Source: Streptomyces sp. M92 (GTDB lineage Bacteria > Actinomycetota > Actinomycetes > Streptomycetales > Streptomycetaceae). Taken from it: DNA of 64,000 nucleotides. Under the pieces are notes generated by a model that was not told the origin of the DNA, made no database searches, and saw only the letters and a list, made by a program, of their open reading frames with translations. The translations under genes were made by a program, and so were the position numbers. Within the stretch, counting starts at the first letter, position 1. Each line of letters opens with the position of its first letter. Location of the stretch: contig NZ_CP101137.1 of the NCBI RefSeq assembly GCF_028473745.1, forward strand, positions 3,224,001 through 3,288,000, written 5' to 3'. Positions 19,927 through 29,325 of the stretch are shown piece after piece.

Positions 19927-20796
19927 CTACACGTCCCGCTTCTGCAGCAGGGCGAAGGCGCCGGCGAACGCGACCGCCGTCACGCCGAGCATGATCCACA
20001 GCGGGTCCCAGCCGGACGGGCCGGAGTCGCTGAGCGAGTTGGCGTAGAAGATGCTCATCTGGTTCGGGATCGAGTACTCGAACAGCGCCTGCTGCACGTC
20101 CTTCAGGGACTCCGCGAACATGAAGAGCGCGATCACCAGCGGGGCGAGCAGGGCCCCGATCATGATGGTGATGGCGCCCGCCGAGTGGCGGATGATCGAG
20201 CCGATGGCCAGCGACAGCAGGCCGAGCAGCGCCACGTAGAGCGAGACGCCGACGGTGCCCTTCAGCCACTCGCTCCCGGTGGGGTCGCCGGCTCCGTTGC
20301 CCTCCAGCATGGTCACGTGCATCAGGGCGACGAGCGTGGCGGAGACCAGCGTCACCACGAACGCCACCAGGAAGAACACGATCGCCTTGGCCGCGAGGAC
20401 CCGGCCGCGGCTGGGGCACGCCGTCATCGTGGTGCGCACCATGCCGGTGCCGTACTCCGAGGCGGTGGTCAGCACGCCGAGGGTGATCAGGCAGATGCTG
20501 CCGAGCAGCAGGCCGAAGAAGCCGAGGGCGAGCGGGCTCTCACCGTCCACGTCGGTGTCCGAGCTCGCCACCACCGCGCCGGTGAGCAGGCCCAGACCGA
20601 CGACCAGCACGATGAAGACGCCCAGCGTCCACATCGTGGAGCGGACCGACTTGATCTTCGTCCACTCGGAGGCGACCGCGTGCCCGAGGTGCGTGGGTAC
20701 CACCGGGATCGGCGAGGTGTACGTGGGGTAGGGCGAACCGGGCGCCGCCTGCCAGTCGGGTGCGGCCTGCGGCATCGGGGGCTGGGGCGTGCTCAT
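19927..20796 (-). CDS. ABC-2 type exporter permease (system 1)
   Basis: This 289-residue membrane subunit has about six hydrophobic segments, including TMWTLGVFIVLVVGLGLLTGAVV, LGFFGLLLGSICLITLGVLTT and IGALLAPLVIALFMFA. The mark SEWTKIKSVRSTMWTL is typical of ABC-2 permeases of the NosY/YhgE-like type. About 40 Pro/Gln/Ala-rich residues precede the first helix, an unusual cytoplasmic extension. Its ATG overlaps the stop of the ATPase gene by 4 bp, so the two are translationally coupled. Substrate unknown. Confidence 0.88.
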   Translation of the reverse strand: MSTPQPPMPQAAPDWQAAPGSPYPTYTSPIPVVPTHLGHAVASEWTKIKSVRSTMWTLGVFIVLVVGLGLLTGAVVASSDTDVDGESPLALGFFGLLLGSICLITLGVLTTASEYGTGMVRTTMTACPSRGRVLAAKAIVFFLVAFVVTLVSATLVALMHVTMLEGNGAGDPTGSEWLKGTVGVSLYVALLGLLSLAIGSIIRHSAGAITIMIGALLAPLVIALFMFAESLKDVQQALFEYSIPNQMSIFYANSLSDSGPSGWDPLWIMLGVTAVAFAGAFALLQKRDV

Positions 20797-22085
20797 CGGG
20801 CGTCCTCGGGCTTGGTCGGGTCGGTGACGGGCGCGGGGGCGGCGGCGGGCGGCGCGGCGGCCGGAGCGGGCGACTGCGGAGCCTGGGCGGGCTGCTGTGC
20901 CGGCTGCGGCGACTGCGCCTGCGGGGCCTGCTGTGCCGCGTACGGGTTGGCGGACTGCCCGCCGCCCGGCACCGCGCCGCCGGGCGCGGGCGGGGCGCCG
21001 TACGGTCCCGCCGGGGCCTGGCCGGGCGCGCCCTGCGGCGCCGCGAAGGGCTGACCGCCCTGCTGGGGCGGCGGCGGGGCGTACCAGCCGGGCTGACCCT
21101 GCCCGGGCACCGGCATCGGCGGCTGCGCGCCGGGCGGCAGCGGCTGCTGGAGAGCCGCTTTCTGGTCGGCGGTCGAGCGGTAGTCCACGGCGCCCTGCGT
21201 CATCCGCATGTACGCCTCCTCCAGTGAGGCCTGGTGCGGCGACAGCTCCCACAGTCGTACGTCGGTGTCGTGCGCGATGTCGCTGATCCGGGGGAGCGCC
21301 AGCCCGGTCACCCGCAGCGCGCCGTCCTGCTCGGACATGACGTGCCCGCCCGCCTCGGTCAGCGCCGACGTCAGCTTCTCGCGCAGCTGCGGCTCGGTGT
21401 CCGGCGTGCGCACCCGCGCGAAGTCGGCGGAGTTGGCCGAAATGAAGTCCGTCACGCTCATGTCGGCCATCAGCTGACCGCGCCCGATGACGATCAGGTG
21501 GTCGGCGGTCAGCGCCATCTCGCTCATCAGGTGCGAGGAGACGAAGACCGTACGACCCTCCGCCGCGAGCGCCTTCATCAGGTTGCGCACCCAGTGGATG
21601 CCCTCGGGGTCGAGACCGTTGACCGGCTCGTCGAAGAGCAGCACCTGGGGGTCGCCGAGGAGGGCGGCGGCGATGCCGAGCCGCTGGCCCATGCCGAGCG
21701 AGAAGCCCTTGGAGCGCCGCTTGGCCACGTCCTGGAGGCCCACCACGCCGAGCACCTCGTCCACCCGCCGGGCCGGGATGCCCGAGAGCTGGGCCAGGCT
21801 CAGCAGGTGGCTGCGGGCGGACCGGCCGCCGTGCACCGCCTTGGCGTCGAGCAGCGCGCCCACCTGGCGGGGGGCGTTCGGCAGCCTGCGGTACGGGTGA
21901 CCGCCGATGGTGACGTGGCCCGCGGTGGGGTTGTCCAGGCCGAGGATCATGCGCATCGTCGTCGACTTCCCCGAGCCGTTCGGCCCGAGGAAGCCGGTGA
22001 CGGCACCTGGCCGCACCTGGAAGGACAGATTGTGCACTGCGGTCTTGTCGCCGTAGCGCTTGGTCAGGCCGACAGCCTCGATCAT
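20793..22085 (-). CDS. ABC transporter ATPase with Pro/Gln-rich tail (system 1)
   Basis: This 430-residue ATPase has Walker A GPNGSGKST, the signature SLGMGQRLGIAAALLGDP, Walker B VLLFDEP and the C-terminal domain typical of exporter ATPases. After about residue 312 there is a roughly 115-residue low-complexity tail of Pro, Gln, Gly and Ala (for example QPGWYAPPPPQQGGQP), absent from the paralogue downstream in the window. The start is uncertain: ATG 22085 has GGAG too close, and ATG 22094 lacks one. It pairs with the permease at 19927-20796. Confidence 0.9.
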   Translation of the reverse strand: MIEAVGLTKRYGDKTAVHNLSFQVRPGAVTGFLGPNGSGKSTTMRMILGLDNPTAGHVTIGGHPYRRLPNAPRQVGALLDAKAVHGGRSARSHLLSLAQLSGIPARRVDEVLGVVGLQDVAKRRSKGFSLGMGQRLGIAAALLGDPQVLLFDEPVNGLDPEGIHWVRNLMKALAAEGRTVFVSSHLMSEMALTADHLIVIGRGQLMADMSVTDFISANSADFARVRTPDTEPQLREKLTSALTEAGGHVMSEQDGALRVTGLALPRISDIAHDTDVRLWELSPHQASLEEAYMRMTQGAVDYRSTADQKAALQQPLPPGAQPPMPVPGQGQPGWYAPPPPQQGGQPFAAPQGAPGQAPAGPYGAPPAPGGAVPGGGQSANPYAAQQAPQAQSPQPAQQPAQAPQSPAPAAAPPAAAPAPVTDPTKPEDAR

Positions 22086-22219
22086 GCTCCGCACCCATCG
22101 GAAGGTTCAGGACAGCAGGGCGCACGCCCCCGTAAGGATTAGGAGGATATCGAGGCGCTGACGGTTCCGTTCAAGCCCGGGTAAAATCCGGTCCTTCGCG
22201 AAACCGTGCCGGACAGTGA

Positions 22220-22996
22220 CTAGGCGTCCCGTTTCCTCAGCACCACGTACCCGCCGACGAGGGCCGCGATCACCCACAATGCCATGATCCCGAGTCCGCC
22301 CCACGGTCCGTAGGGCACGTCGTCGTCGAGCGGCGCCACCACCTGCATGATCTTGCTGCCGGCCTGGTCGGGCAGGAACCGGCCGACCTTCTCCGTGGCC
22401 GGGACGTTGCCCAGGATGTTGGAGATCAGGAAGAAGAACGGCATCAGGATGCCCAGGGACAGCATCGGCGAGCGCAGCATCGCGGCGACGCCCATCGAGA
22501 ACATCGCGATCAGCGTCATGTAGAGCCCGCCGCCGATGACCGCGCGCAGTACGCCCGGATCACCGATCGAGGCCTTGAGGTCGCCGAGCATCGCCTGCCC
22601 GAGGAAGAAGGTGGCGAAGCTGGTGATCATGCTGACGACCAGCGCGAGGGCGGTGGCCACCGCGATCTTGCTGAACAGGAAGGTGCCCCGCTTCGGCACG
22701 GCGGCCAGCGAGGTGCGGATCATGCCGGTGCTGTACTCGTTCGCCACCACCAGCACGCCGAACACGATCATCGCCAGCTGGCCGAGGCTCGTCCCGGCGA
22801 AGCTGATGAAGGTCGGGTCGAAGGTGAGCTGGTCCTCGCGGCCCATGTTGTCGAACTCGCTCTTCGACAGCGCCGAGATCAGCATGCCGAGGGCGATGGT
22901 GACGACCACGGCGAGGCCCAGCGTCCACACCGTGGACGCGACCGAACGGATCTTGGTCCACTCGGACCGGACGACCTGTGTCGCCGCCATGCTCAT
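22220..22996 (-). CDS. ABC-2 type exporter permease (system 2)
   Basis: This 258-residue membrane subunit has a SEWTKIRSVASTVWTLG start and about six hydrophobic helices (VVVTIALGMLISAL, LAMIVFGVLVVANEY, LGILMPFFFLISNIL and others). It is clearly paralogous to the system 1 permease but lacks the Pro-rich extension. ATG 22996 overlaps the ATPase stop (ATGA) and sits 4 bases after GGAGGA; an ATG at 22990 is a possible alternative. The 134-bp gap to the next gene in this direction suggests separate operons. Confidence 0.88.
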   Translation of the reverse strand: MSMAATQVVRSEWTKIRSVASTVWTLGLAVVVTIALGMLISALSKSEFDNMGREDQLTFDPTFISFAGTSLGQLAMIVFGVLVVANEYSTGMIRTSLAAVPKRGTFLFSKIAVATALALVVSMITSFATFFLGQAMLGDLKASIGDPGVLRAVIGGGLYMTLIAMFSMGVAAMLRSPMLSLGILMPFFFLISNILGNVPATEKVGRFLPDQAGSKIMQVVAPLDDDVPYGPWGGLGIMALWVIAALVGGYVVLRKRDA

Positions 22997-23970
22997 CCCT
23001 TCCTCCACTCGCTGCCCCACTGCTGCTGTTGCCGCTGTTGCCCCGGCGGCACCGGACCGGCCGGCCGGCCGTCGTGCGCGTGGTACTCCACCGACTCCGC
23101 CGTCAGCTGCATGAACGCCTCCTCCAGCGAGGCCCGCTGCGGGCTCAGCTCATGCAGCACGATCTGGTGCCGCGCCGCCAGCTCGCCGACGGCCTCCGCC
23201 TTGTCGCCGTCCACCTCCAGCACGTCGCCGGTCTCGACGACCGTGACGCCCTCGCCGTGCAGCACGTCGAGCAGCCGCTCGCGCTGCGGAGTGCGGACGC
23301 GTACGTAGCTGCGCGAGTTCTCCGCGATGAAGTCGGCCATCGAGGTGTCCGCCAGCAGCCTGCCCTGCCCGATGACGACCAGGTGGTCCGCCGTCAGCGC
23401 CATCTCGCTCATCAGGTGGGAGGAGACGAAGACCGTACGGCCCTGGGAGGCCAGCGTCTTCATCAGGTTGCGGATCCAGTGGATGCCCTCGGGGTCGAGC
23501 CCGTTGACCGGCTCGTCGAACATCAGGATGCGCGGGTCCCCCAGCAGCGCCGCGGCGATGCCCAGCCGCTGGCCCATGCCCAGGGAGAACCCCTTGGTCT
23601 TCTTCTTGGCGACCGCCGTCAGCCCGACCGTGTCCAGGACCTCGCGGACCCGCCCGGTGGGGATGCCGTTGCTCTGCGCGAGGCACAGCAGGTGGTTGTA
23701 GGCGCTGCGCCCGCCGTGCCAGGCCTTGGCCTCCAAGAGCGCGCCGATGTACGTCAGCGGGTCCTTCAGCTGGTCGTAGTGCTTGCCGTCGATCCGGACG
23801 TCCCCGGCCGTCGGCCGGTCCAGGCCCAGCACCATCCGCATGGTGGTCGACTTGCCCGCACCGTTGGGGCCGAGGAAGCCCGTGATGATGCCCGGTCTGA
23901 CGGTGAAGGAGAGATTGTTGACCGCTACCTTCTCGCCGTACCGCTTGGTCAGCCCCTCGAGCTCGATCAT
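22993..23970 (-). CDS. ABC transporter ATPase (system 2)
   Basis: This 325-residue ATPase has Walker A GPNGAGKST, the signature SLGMGQRLG, Walker B ILMFDEP and HLMSEMALTADH after the D-loop. It is highly similar to the ATPase at 20793-22085 across the catalytic domain, indicating a tandem duplication of the pair. Its short Gln/Gly-rich end (PPGQQRQQQQWGSEWRKG) looks like a reduced form of the long tail in system 1. ATG 23970 was chosen by alignment with family starts; an in-frame GTG at 23979 is possible. It works with the permease gene it overlaps. Confidence 0.9.
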   Translation of the reverse strand: MIELEGLTKRYGEKVAVNNLSFTVRPGIITGFLGPNGAGKSTTMRMVLGLDRPTAGDVRIDGKHYDQLKDPLTYIGALLEAKAWHGGRSAYNHLLCLAQSNGIPTGRVREVLDTVGLTAVAKKKTKGFSLGMGQRLGIAAALLGDPRILMFDEPVNGLDPEGIHWIRNLMKTLASQGRTVFVSSHLMSEMALTADHLVVIGQGRLLADTSMADFIAENSRSYVRVRTPQRERLLDVLHGEGVTVVETGDVLEVDGDKAEAVGELAARHQIVLHELSPQRASLEEAFMQLTAESVEYHAHDGRPAGPVPPGQQRQQQQWGSEWRKG

Positions 23971-23988
23971 GGCGACCACGCTAGAACG

Positions 23989-24030
23989 GGACGAAGCCCT
24001 CTGCCACCCCGGTGACAGAAGGCTTCGTCC
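23989..24030 (-). terminator. Terminator downstream of filP
   Basis: GGACGAAGCC (23989-23998) pairs with GGCTTCGTCC (24021-24030). Further inner pairing TCTG/CAGA and CACC/GGTG makes a long, nearly perfect hairpin. It separates filP from the ABC ATPase start. Confidence 0.75.
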
Positions 24031-24066
24031 GAATTCCGCGCCCGTTTCGCCGGTGTACGCCCCGCG

Positions 24067-25002
24067 TCAGCGGGACTGCTGGGCCGGGACCCCGCGGGAG
24101 ACCGGCTCCTCGTCGGCCGGCGTGCCGGCGGCGGCCACCGCGGCGCCCGTGAGGGTCGCCAGCATCTCGCGCACGTTGGTCAGCTGCGCGTTGATGGAGT
24201 CGCGGCGGTTGGTGAGGGCGGCCAGCTCGCGCTCGGATTCCGAACGGATCCGGTCGGCCTTGGCGTTGGCGTCGGCCACGATGTCCTCGGCCTGGCGCTG
24301 CGCCGTCTCGACGGTCTGGCGGGCGCGGCGCTCGGCGTCCGTGCGCAGCTTCTCCGCCTCCAGGCGCAGCTGCTCCGCGCGGTGCTCGATCTCCGCGAGC
24401 CGCTTCTCGGCCTTGGCCTGACGGGAGGCCAGGTCGCGCTCGGACTGCTCGCGGCGCTTGGCGAGGTTGGTCTCGAAGTCGGCGGCGGCCTGCGCGGCCT
24501 TGGCGCGGGTCTCCTCGAAGAGGGCGTCGGCCTCCTCGCGCTTGGACTGCGCGTCCTTCTGCGCCTCGGAACGCAGCTGCGCGGCGTCGCCCTTGGCCTG
24601 CTCGACGATCCGGACGCCCTCGTCCTCGGCCTTGGCCTTGCGCTCCGCGGCGTACGACTCCGCGTCGTTGCGCACCTGCTGGGCCGCCGACTCGGCGAGC
24701 TCGCGGTGCTGCTCGGCCGCGCGCCGGGCCTCCTCGCGCAGGTCCTTCGCCTCTTCCTCGGCGAGACGCAGGATCTTCTCGACCCGGGCACCGAGACCGG
24801 CGTACGACGGCTCGGCGTCGTTCACCTGCGCCTGGGCGTTCTGGGTCTCGAGGTGGAGCTCCTCGATGCGCTTTTCCAGAGCGGTGATGCGGGAGTGAGC
24901 GCTGTCACGGTCGGAGACGAGCTTGGCGATGTAGTCGTCCACCTGAGCGCGGTCGTACCCACGCCGCACGTGCTCGAAGCCGTAGGGGGAAGTGTCGCTC
25001 AT
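24067..25002 (-). CDS. filP: FilP filament-forming coiled-coil protein
   Basis: This 311-residue cytoskeletal protein assembles into filaments behind the growing hyphal tip and gives rigidity. The N-terminus PYGFEHVRRGYDRAQVDDYIAKL is a DivIVA-like segment. Almost all the rest is a continuous coiled coil rich in Ala, Glu and Arg, with hendecad-type spacing as in Scy, then a short Pro/Ala-containing end. ATG 25002 (MSDTSPYGFE) follows AGGAAC. Length agrees with S. coelicolor FilP (about 310). It lies downstream of scy on the same strand, with its own likely promoter in the 207-bp gap. Confidence 0.95.
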   Translation of the reverse strand: MSDTSPYGFEHVRRGYDRAQVDDYIAKLVSDRDSAHSRITALEKRIEELHLETQNAQAQVNDAEPSYAGLGARVEKILRLAEEEAKDLREEARRAAEQHRELAESAAQQVRNDAESYAAERKAKAEDEGVRIVEQAKGDAAQLRSEAQKDAQSKREEADALFEETRAKAAQAAADFETNLAKRREQSERDLASRQAKAEKRLAEIEHRAEQLRLEAEKLRTDAERRARQTVETAQRQAEDIVADANAKADRIRSESERELAALTNRRDSINAQLTNVREMLATLTGAAVAAAGTPADEEPVSRGVPAQQSR

Positions 25003-25043
25003 GGGGTTCCTGTCGAAAGAGACCGGGTGAGGTGATAGAGGGA

Positions 25044-25071
25044 ATCCTAGGCGCCGATGCGGTGTGTCATC
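25044..25071 (-). promoter_or_regulatory. Possible filP promoter
   Basis: On the minus strand GATGAC (25066-25071) and TAGGAT (25044-25049) are 16 bp apart, about 42 bp upstream of the filP start. The -35 is a weak match. Confidence 0.4.
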
Positions 25072-25209
25072 GAGCGGATGCACGTTTGATACGGAGAATG
25101 ACACCTCTTTCGGGTGGCTGACACGCGGACGGCTTGCCAAAGTCTTGGTCAAGGGTTTGTCCGGTCGTACCCCAAAGATCTCCAGCAGACACCGAATCCG
25201 CCCCGGACG

Positions 25210-28200
25210 CTAGCCGTCTGACGATTTGCCACCCGAACGTGGGGCACCCACCGTGGCACCGGCCTTGACCCCGTTGTCCTTGCCGCCGCCCGCGGGCGCC
25301 TCGAAGGACTCCAGCGCCTCCAGGACGTCCTGCACCCGGGAGATCTCGGCGTTGATGTCCTCGCGGCGCCGCACCAGGATCTCCAGCTCGCGCTTGCCCT
25401 CCTCGACCGTCTCCCGCGCCTCGCGGACGGCCTCGGCCTTCAGCTCCTCGGCCTCCCTGACCAGCTTGGCCTTCTTCTGCTCGGCCTCCTTGAGCAGCCC
25501 CTCGGCCTTCTTGACGGCGGCGATGCGCACCTTGCCGGCCTCGGAGTTGGCCTCCGACACCAGCTCCTTGGCCTTCGCCTCCGCCTTGGCGAGCTGCTCC
25601 TCGGCCGCCTTGACGAGCGCGTCGCAGCGGTCGCCGGCCGACCTCATCGTCTCGGCGGCCTCGCGGCGGGCGCGTTCGTGCAGCTCCTCGATCTCGGAGG
25701 TGAGGCGCTCGCGCAGTTCCTCCGCGCGTTCCCTTATGGCGGTCGCGTCCCGACGGGCGCCGACCAGCAGCTCGTCCGCGTCCGTACGGGCCTTCTCCAC
25801 CCGGGTGTTGCCCTCGACCGTCGCCTCCTGGACGATCCGGTCGGCCTCCGCGCGGGCCGCGCCGACCATCGTGTCGGCCTGCGACTCGGCGTCCGCGGTG
25901 GCCTTCTGGGCCTGCTGCTGGGCCTCGGCGAGCAGCTTGTCGGCCTCGGCGGTGGTCTCGGTGATGAGCGTGTCGACCTGCTCCGCAGCCTCCGAACGCC
26001 GCTTGTTGGCGTCCTTGCGGGCCTCGTCGAGGGTGCGCTCGGCCTCCTCGCGGGCGGCCGCGGTGACCCGCTCGGCCTCTTCCTCCGCCTGAGCCCGCAC
26101 CCGCTCCGCCTCGGTGCGGACACGCTCGGCGTGCTGCCGCGCGGAACCGACCGTCTCCGCGGCCTCGGCGCGCAGCCGCTCGGCCTCCCCGGTGGCGTCC
26201 GAGAGCAGCTGCTCGGCCTGGGCACCCGCCTCGGTCCTGACCCGGTCCGCCTCGGCGACCGACTCGGTCCGCAGCCGCTCGGCCTCCGCGACCGATTCCG
26301 TCCGCAGCCGGTGGGCTTCCTCGGCCGCTTCCGTCTGGACGCGCTCGGCCTCGTTCGCCGCCTCGGTGCGGACGCGCTCCGCCTCGGCGACCGACTCGGT
26401 CCGCAGCCGCTCGGCTTCCTCGGCCGCGGCCGCCTGAACCCGCTCGGCCTCGTTCGCCGCCTCGGTGCGGACGCGCTCCGCCTCCGTGGCCGTCTCCGTG
26501 CGGAGCCGGTCGGTCTCGGTCACCGTCTCGGTGGTCAGCCGCTCCGCCTCGGAACGCGCCTCGGTGATCAGGGTGTCCGCCTGCGTCGCCGCGTCGGACC
26601 GGATGCGGTTGGCGTCCTCGCGGGCGTCCGCCCGGGTACGGGACGCGGACTGCTCGGCCTCGGCGATGGCGTCGGAGGCCTCGGTGCGCACCCGCTGGGC
26701 GTGCTCGGCGACGTCCGCGCGGATGCGCTCGGCCTCGGTGATGGCCTCGGACACCGTCCGCTCGGCCAGCGCCTTGGCGGCCTCCGTCTCCTCCTGCGCC
26801 TCGTGCCTCAGACGCCCGGCGTCCTCGCTCGCCCGCTCCCGCTCCGCGTAGGCGTCGGCGCGGACCCGGTCCGCCTCCTCCTCGGCCTCGCGCCGGGTGC
26901 GCTCCGCCGCGTGCTCGGCAGCGGAGCGCAGCCCGGCGATCTCCTCCTGGGCCTGCTCGTGCAGCCCGGCGACCGACTCCCGTACCTGTGTCGCGTGCTG
27001 CTCGGCGGCCGACACCATCTCGGTGGCGCGCCGGTCGGCCTCCTCGACCAGCCGGACCGCCTCGGCCTGCGCCTCGTCCACGCGCGTGCGCGCCGAGGCC
27101 AGCAGCTCCTCGCTCTGCTCGCGGGCCCGCTCGCGCTCCTGGTCGGCCTCCTGCCGGGCGTCGCCGAGCAGCTCCTCGGCCTCGCGGCGGCGCCTGGCCG
27201 CCTCCTCCTGGGCGGCGGCCAGCGTCTCGGACGCCTCGGCGGCGATCCGCTCGGCGGCGCTCTGCGCCTCCGCCCGGACCCGGTCGGCGCTCTCCTGCGC
27301 CTCCGACTTCAGCCGCTCGGCCTCGCTGGAGGCCTCCGACCGCAGGCGTACGGCGACGGCCTCGCCCTCCGCGCGGGAGGCGGAGGCGTCCGCGGCGGCC
27401 TCGGTGCGCAGCCGCTCGGCCTCCGTCTCGGCCTGCTGCTGGAGCGTACGGATGCGCTCCGCGGCCTCGCTGCGCAGCCGCTCGCTCTCCTCCGCGGCCT
27501 CGCGCCGGATCCGCTCGGCCTCGTCGCGGGCCTCGGTCAGCGCCTGCTCGGCGGCCGTGCGCCGCTCCTCGGCCTCCGTCTGGAGCCGCGTCAGCTCCTC
27601 GGCGGCCTCCTCGCGGCGGGCCTCGACGGCGCGCTCGGTCTCCTCGCGCAGCTCGCCGGCGGCCCGCTCGGCCTCCGCCTTGAGCTCCTCGGCCCGCTCC
27701 TCGGCCTCCGCGCGGTGCCGCTCGGCCTCCGCGCGGGTGCGCTCCAGGGTCTCCTCGGCCTGCCGGCGCAGGGTCGTCGCCCGCTCGATGGCCTCGGCAC
27801 GGACCTTCTCGCCGTCCGCCGTCGCGGTCTGCCGCAGCTCGTCGGCGTCCGCCTTGGCCTTGGCGAGCAGCTCCTCGGCGGTCTTCGCCGCCTCCTCGAT
27901 CTGCGCCACGGCCTCCTTGCGGGCCTCGGCGCGGATCTTCTCGCCCTCTTCGACCGCGTCGGCGCGCAGCTGCTCGGCCTCGCCGCGCAGCCGGCGCGCC
28001 TCCTCCTGGAGCTCGACCGTCTTGGCGCGGTACTCCTTGGTGTCGTCCTTCGCCGCGCCCTTGAGCTGCGCGGCGATGTCGTGCGCCTCGCCGCGCAGCC
28101 GGTCCGCCTCGGCCTCGGCCTCGGAGCGGATCCGCTCGGCCTCCTCGGCGGCGGCCTTCGTGGTGCGCTTGGCGTCCTCCGAGGCCTTGTTCAGCACGTC

Positions 28201-29325
28201 CTCGGCGGTCTTGGCCGCCTTGGACAGCTGGGTCGCAGACTCCTCGGCGGTGATCGTGCGGGCCTTCTCGGCGGCCTCGGCGACGATCTTCTCAGCCTCG
28301 GCGCGGGCGTCCGCGACCAGCTGCTCGGCCTCGGCCTTCGTCGTCTCGGCGTCCTTGGTGGCCTCGCCGACCAGCCGGGCGACCTGCTCCTTGGCGGTGC
28401 GGGTGCGCTGCTCGTTGGTCTGCTCGGCGCTCGCCAGGGCCTTGGCGGCACTCTCCTCGGCCTCGGCGACCAGCTTCTCGGCCTCGGTCTGCGCCTTGCG
28501 CAGCGCCTCCTCGGCCTCGGTCATCCGCTGCTCGGCGGTCCGGCTCAGCTCCTGCGCCCGGCGCCGCGCGTCCTCCGACTCGGTCGCCGTGGAGCTGCGC
28601 AGCTGCTCGGCGTGGTCGGTGGCCTCCTGGGCCTGCGTGGAGGCGGCGTTCAGCAGCCGCTCGGCGTCCGCGCGGGCCCGGCGCAGGATCTGCTCGGCCT
28701 CCGCGCGGGCGCTCTCGGCGTCGCTGCGCAGCCGCTGCCGGGCCTCGGTGGTCAGCCGCTCGGCCTCCGCGCGGGCCGCGGCCAGGGCCTGCTCGGCCTC
28801 CGCGCGGGACTCGTCGAGCAGCCGGCGGGCCTGCTGCTCGGTGCGGGCGCGCAGCTGCTCCGCCCACGCCACGTTCTCGTTGACGTGGGACTCGACGGTC
28901 TGCCGGCGCTCGGCCAGCTCCTGGTCGAGCTGCTGGCGCCGGGTCACCGCCTCCTGGTGCAGCTCCGACTGGAGCCGGGCGGAATGCTCGGCGTGCTCCT
29001 GGAGGATGCGCTGCGTCTGCGCCCGGGCCTCGCTCAGCTCCCGCTCGGCGTCCGCGCGCAGCTGGTCGGCCTGCGTCTGCGCGTTGCGCAGCAACTGCTC
29101 GGCCTGGTACCCGATGTCGCCGCCGTCGAAGGCGGGCCGGGACATGATGGTGCGCCGCGCCTCGTGCAGCTTGGCGCGCAGCACCTCGACCTGGTAGCCG
29201 AGGTCCTCGGCGTGCTGGATCGCCTTTTCCCGCTCGGTCTTCAGCCGCTTCATCTCGGCCTCGAACCGAGAGAGGTGGTCGACGTCAGCCGCCGGCTCTC
29301 GCTCCTGGCTCTCGTAGCCCCGCAC
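25210..29325 (-). CDS. scy: Scy polarisome scaffold, giant coiled-coil protein
   Basis: This roughly 1371-residue protein organises the tip-organising centre with DivIVA and FilP and sets where hyphae branch and grow. A short N-terminal heptad region (DHLSRFEAEMKRLKTEREKAIQHAEDLG) precedes about 1250 residues of Ala/Glu/Arg coiled coil with 11-residue periodicity (known as the 51-mer hendecad pattern). A Gly/Lys/Ser-rich tail ends the protein. The start is taken as GTG 29325 (VRGYESQERE). It is somewhat longer than the 1326 residues I recall for S. coelicolor, probably through repeat expansion near 26.2-26.5 kb. Confidence 0.93.
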   Translation of the reverse strand: MRGYESQEREPAADVDHLSRFEAEMKRLKTEREKAIQHAEDLGYQVEVLRAKLHEARRTIMSRPAFDGGDIGYQAEQLLRNAQTQADQLRADAERELSEARAQTQRILQEHAEHSARLQSELHQEAVTRRQQLDQELAERRQTVESHVNENVAWAEQLRARTEQQARRLLDESRAEAEQALAAARAEAERLTTEARQRLRSDAESARAEAEQILRRARADAERLLNAASTQAQEATDHAEQLRSSTATESEDARRRAQELSRTAEQRMTEAEEALRKAQTEAEKLVAEAEESAAKALASAEQTNEQRTRTAKEQVARLVGEATKDAETTKAEAEQLVADARAEAEKIVAEAAEKARTITAEESATQLSKAAKTAEDVLNKASEDAKRTTKAAAEEAERIRSEAEAEADRLRGEAHDIAAQLKGAAKDDTKEYRAKTVELQEEARRLRGEAEQLRADAVEEGEKIRAEARKEAVAQIEEAAKTAEELLAKAKADADELRQTATADGEKVRAEAIERATTLRRQAEETLERTRAEAERHRAEAEERAEELKAEAERAAGELREETERAVEARREEAAEELTRLQTEAEERRTAAEQALTEARDEAERIRREAAEESERLRSEAAERIRTLQQQAETEAERLRTEAAADASASRAEGEAVAVRLRSEASSEAERLKSEAQESADRVRAEAQSAAERIAAEASETLAAAQEEAARRRREAEELLGDARQEADQERERAREQSEELLASARTRVDEAQAEAVRLVEEADRRATEMVSAAEQHATQVRESVAGLHEQAQEEIAGLRSAAEHAAERTRREAEEEADRVRADAYAERERASEDAGRLRHEAQEETEAAKALAERTVSEAITEAERIRADVAEHAQRVRTEASDAIAEAEQSASRTRADAREDANRIRSDAATQADTLITEARSEAERLTTETVTETDRLRTETATEAERVRTEAANEAERVQAAAAEEAERLRTESVAEAERVRTEAANEAERVQTEAAEEAHRLRTESVAEAERLRTESVAEADRVRTEAGAQAEQLLSDATGEAERLRAEAAETVGSARQHAERVRTEAERVRAQAEEEAERVTAAAREEAERTLDEARKDANKRRSEAAEQVDTLITETTAEADKLLAEAQQQAQKATADAESQADTMVGAARAEADRIVQEATVEGNTRVEKARTDADELLVGARRDATAIRERAEELRERLTSEIEELHERARREAAETMRSAGDRCDALVKAAEEQLAKAEAKAKELVSEANSEAGKVRIAAVKKAEGLLKEAEQKKAKLVREAEELKAEAVREARETVEEGKRELEILVRRREDINAEISRVQDVLEALESFEAPAGGGKDNGVKAGATVGAPRSGGKSSDG
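26249..26484 (-). repeat. Near-identical tandem repeats in scy in multiples of 33 bp
   Basis: A 44-base stretch at 26342-26385 recurs exactly at 26441-26484, 99 bp away. A 35-base stretch at 26249-26283 recurs exactly at 26381-26415, 132 bp away. Both offsets are multiples of 33 bp, that is 11 residues. The protein here reads as variations of EAERVRTEAANEAERVQ. Confidence 0.85.

Noticed and set aside
26249..26484. Repeats in scy considered as a CRISPR array or mobile element
   Set aside because: Repeats are in frame, multiples of 33 bp and continuous with the coiled-coil coding pattern; there are no spacers or cas genes.
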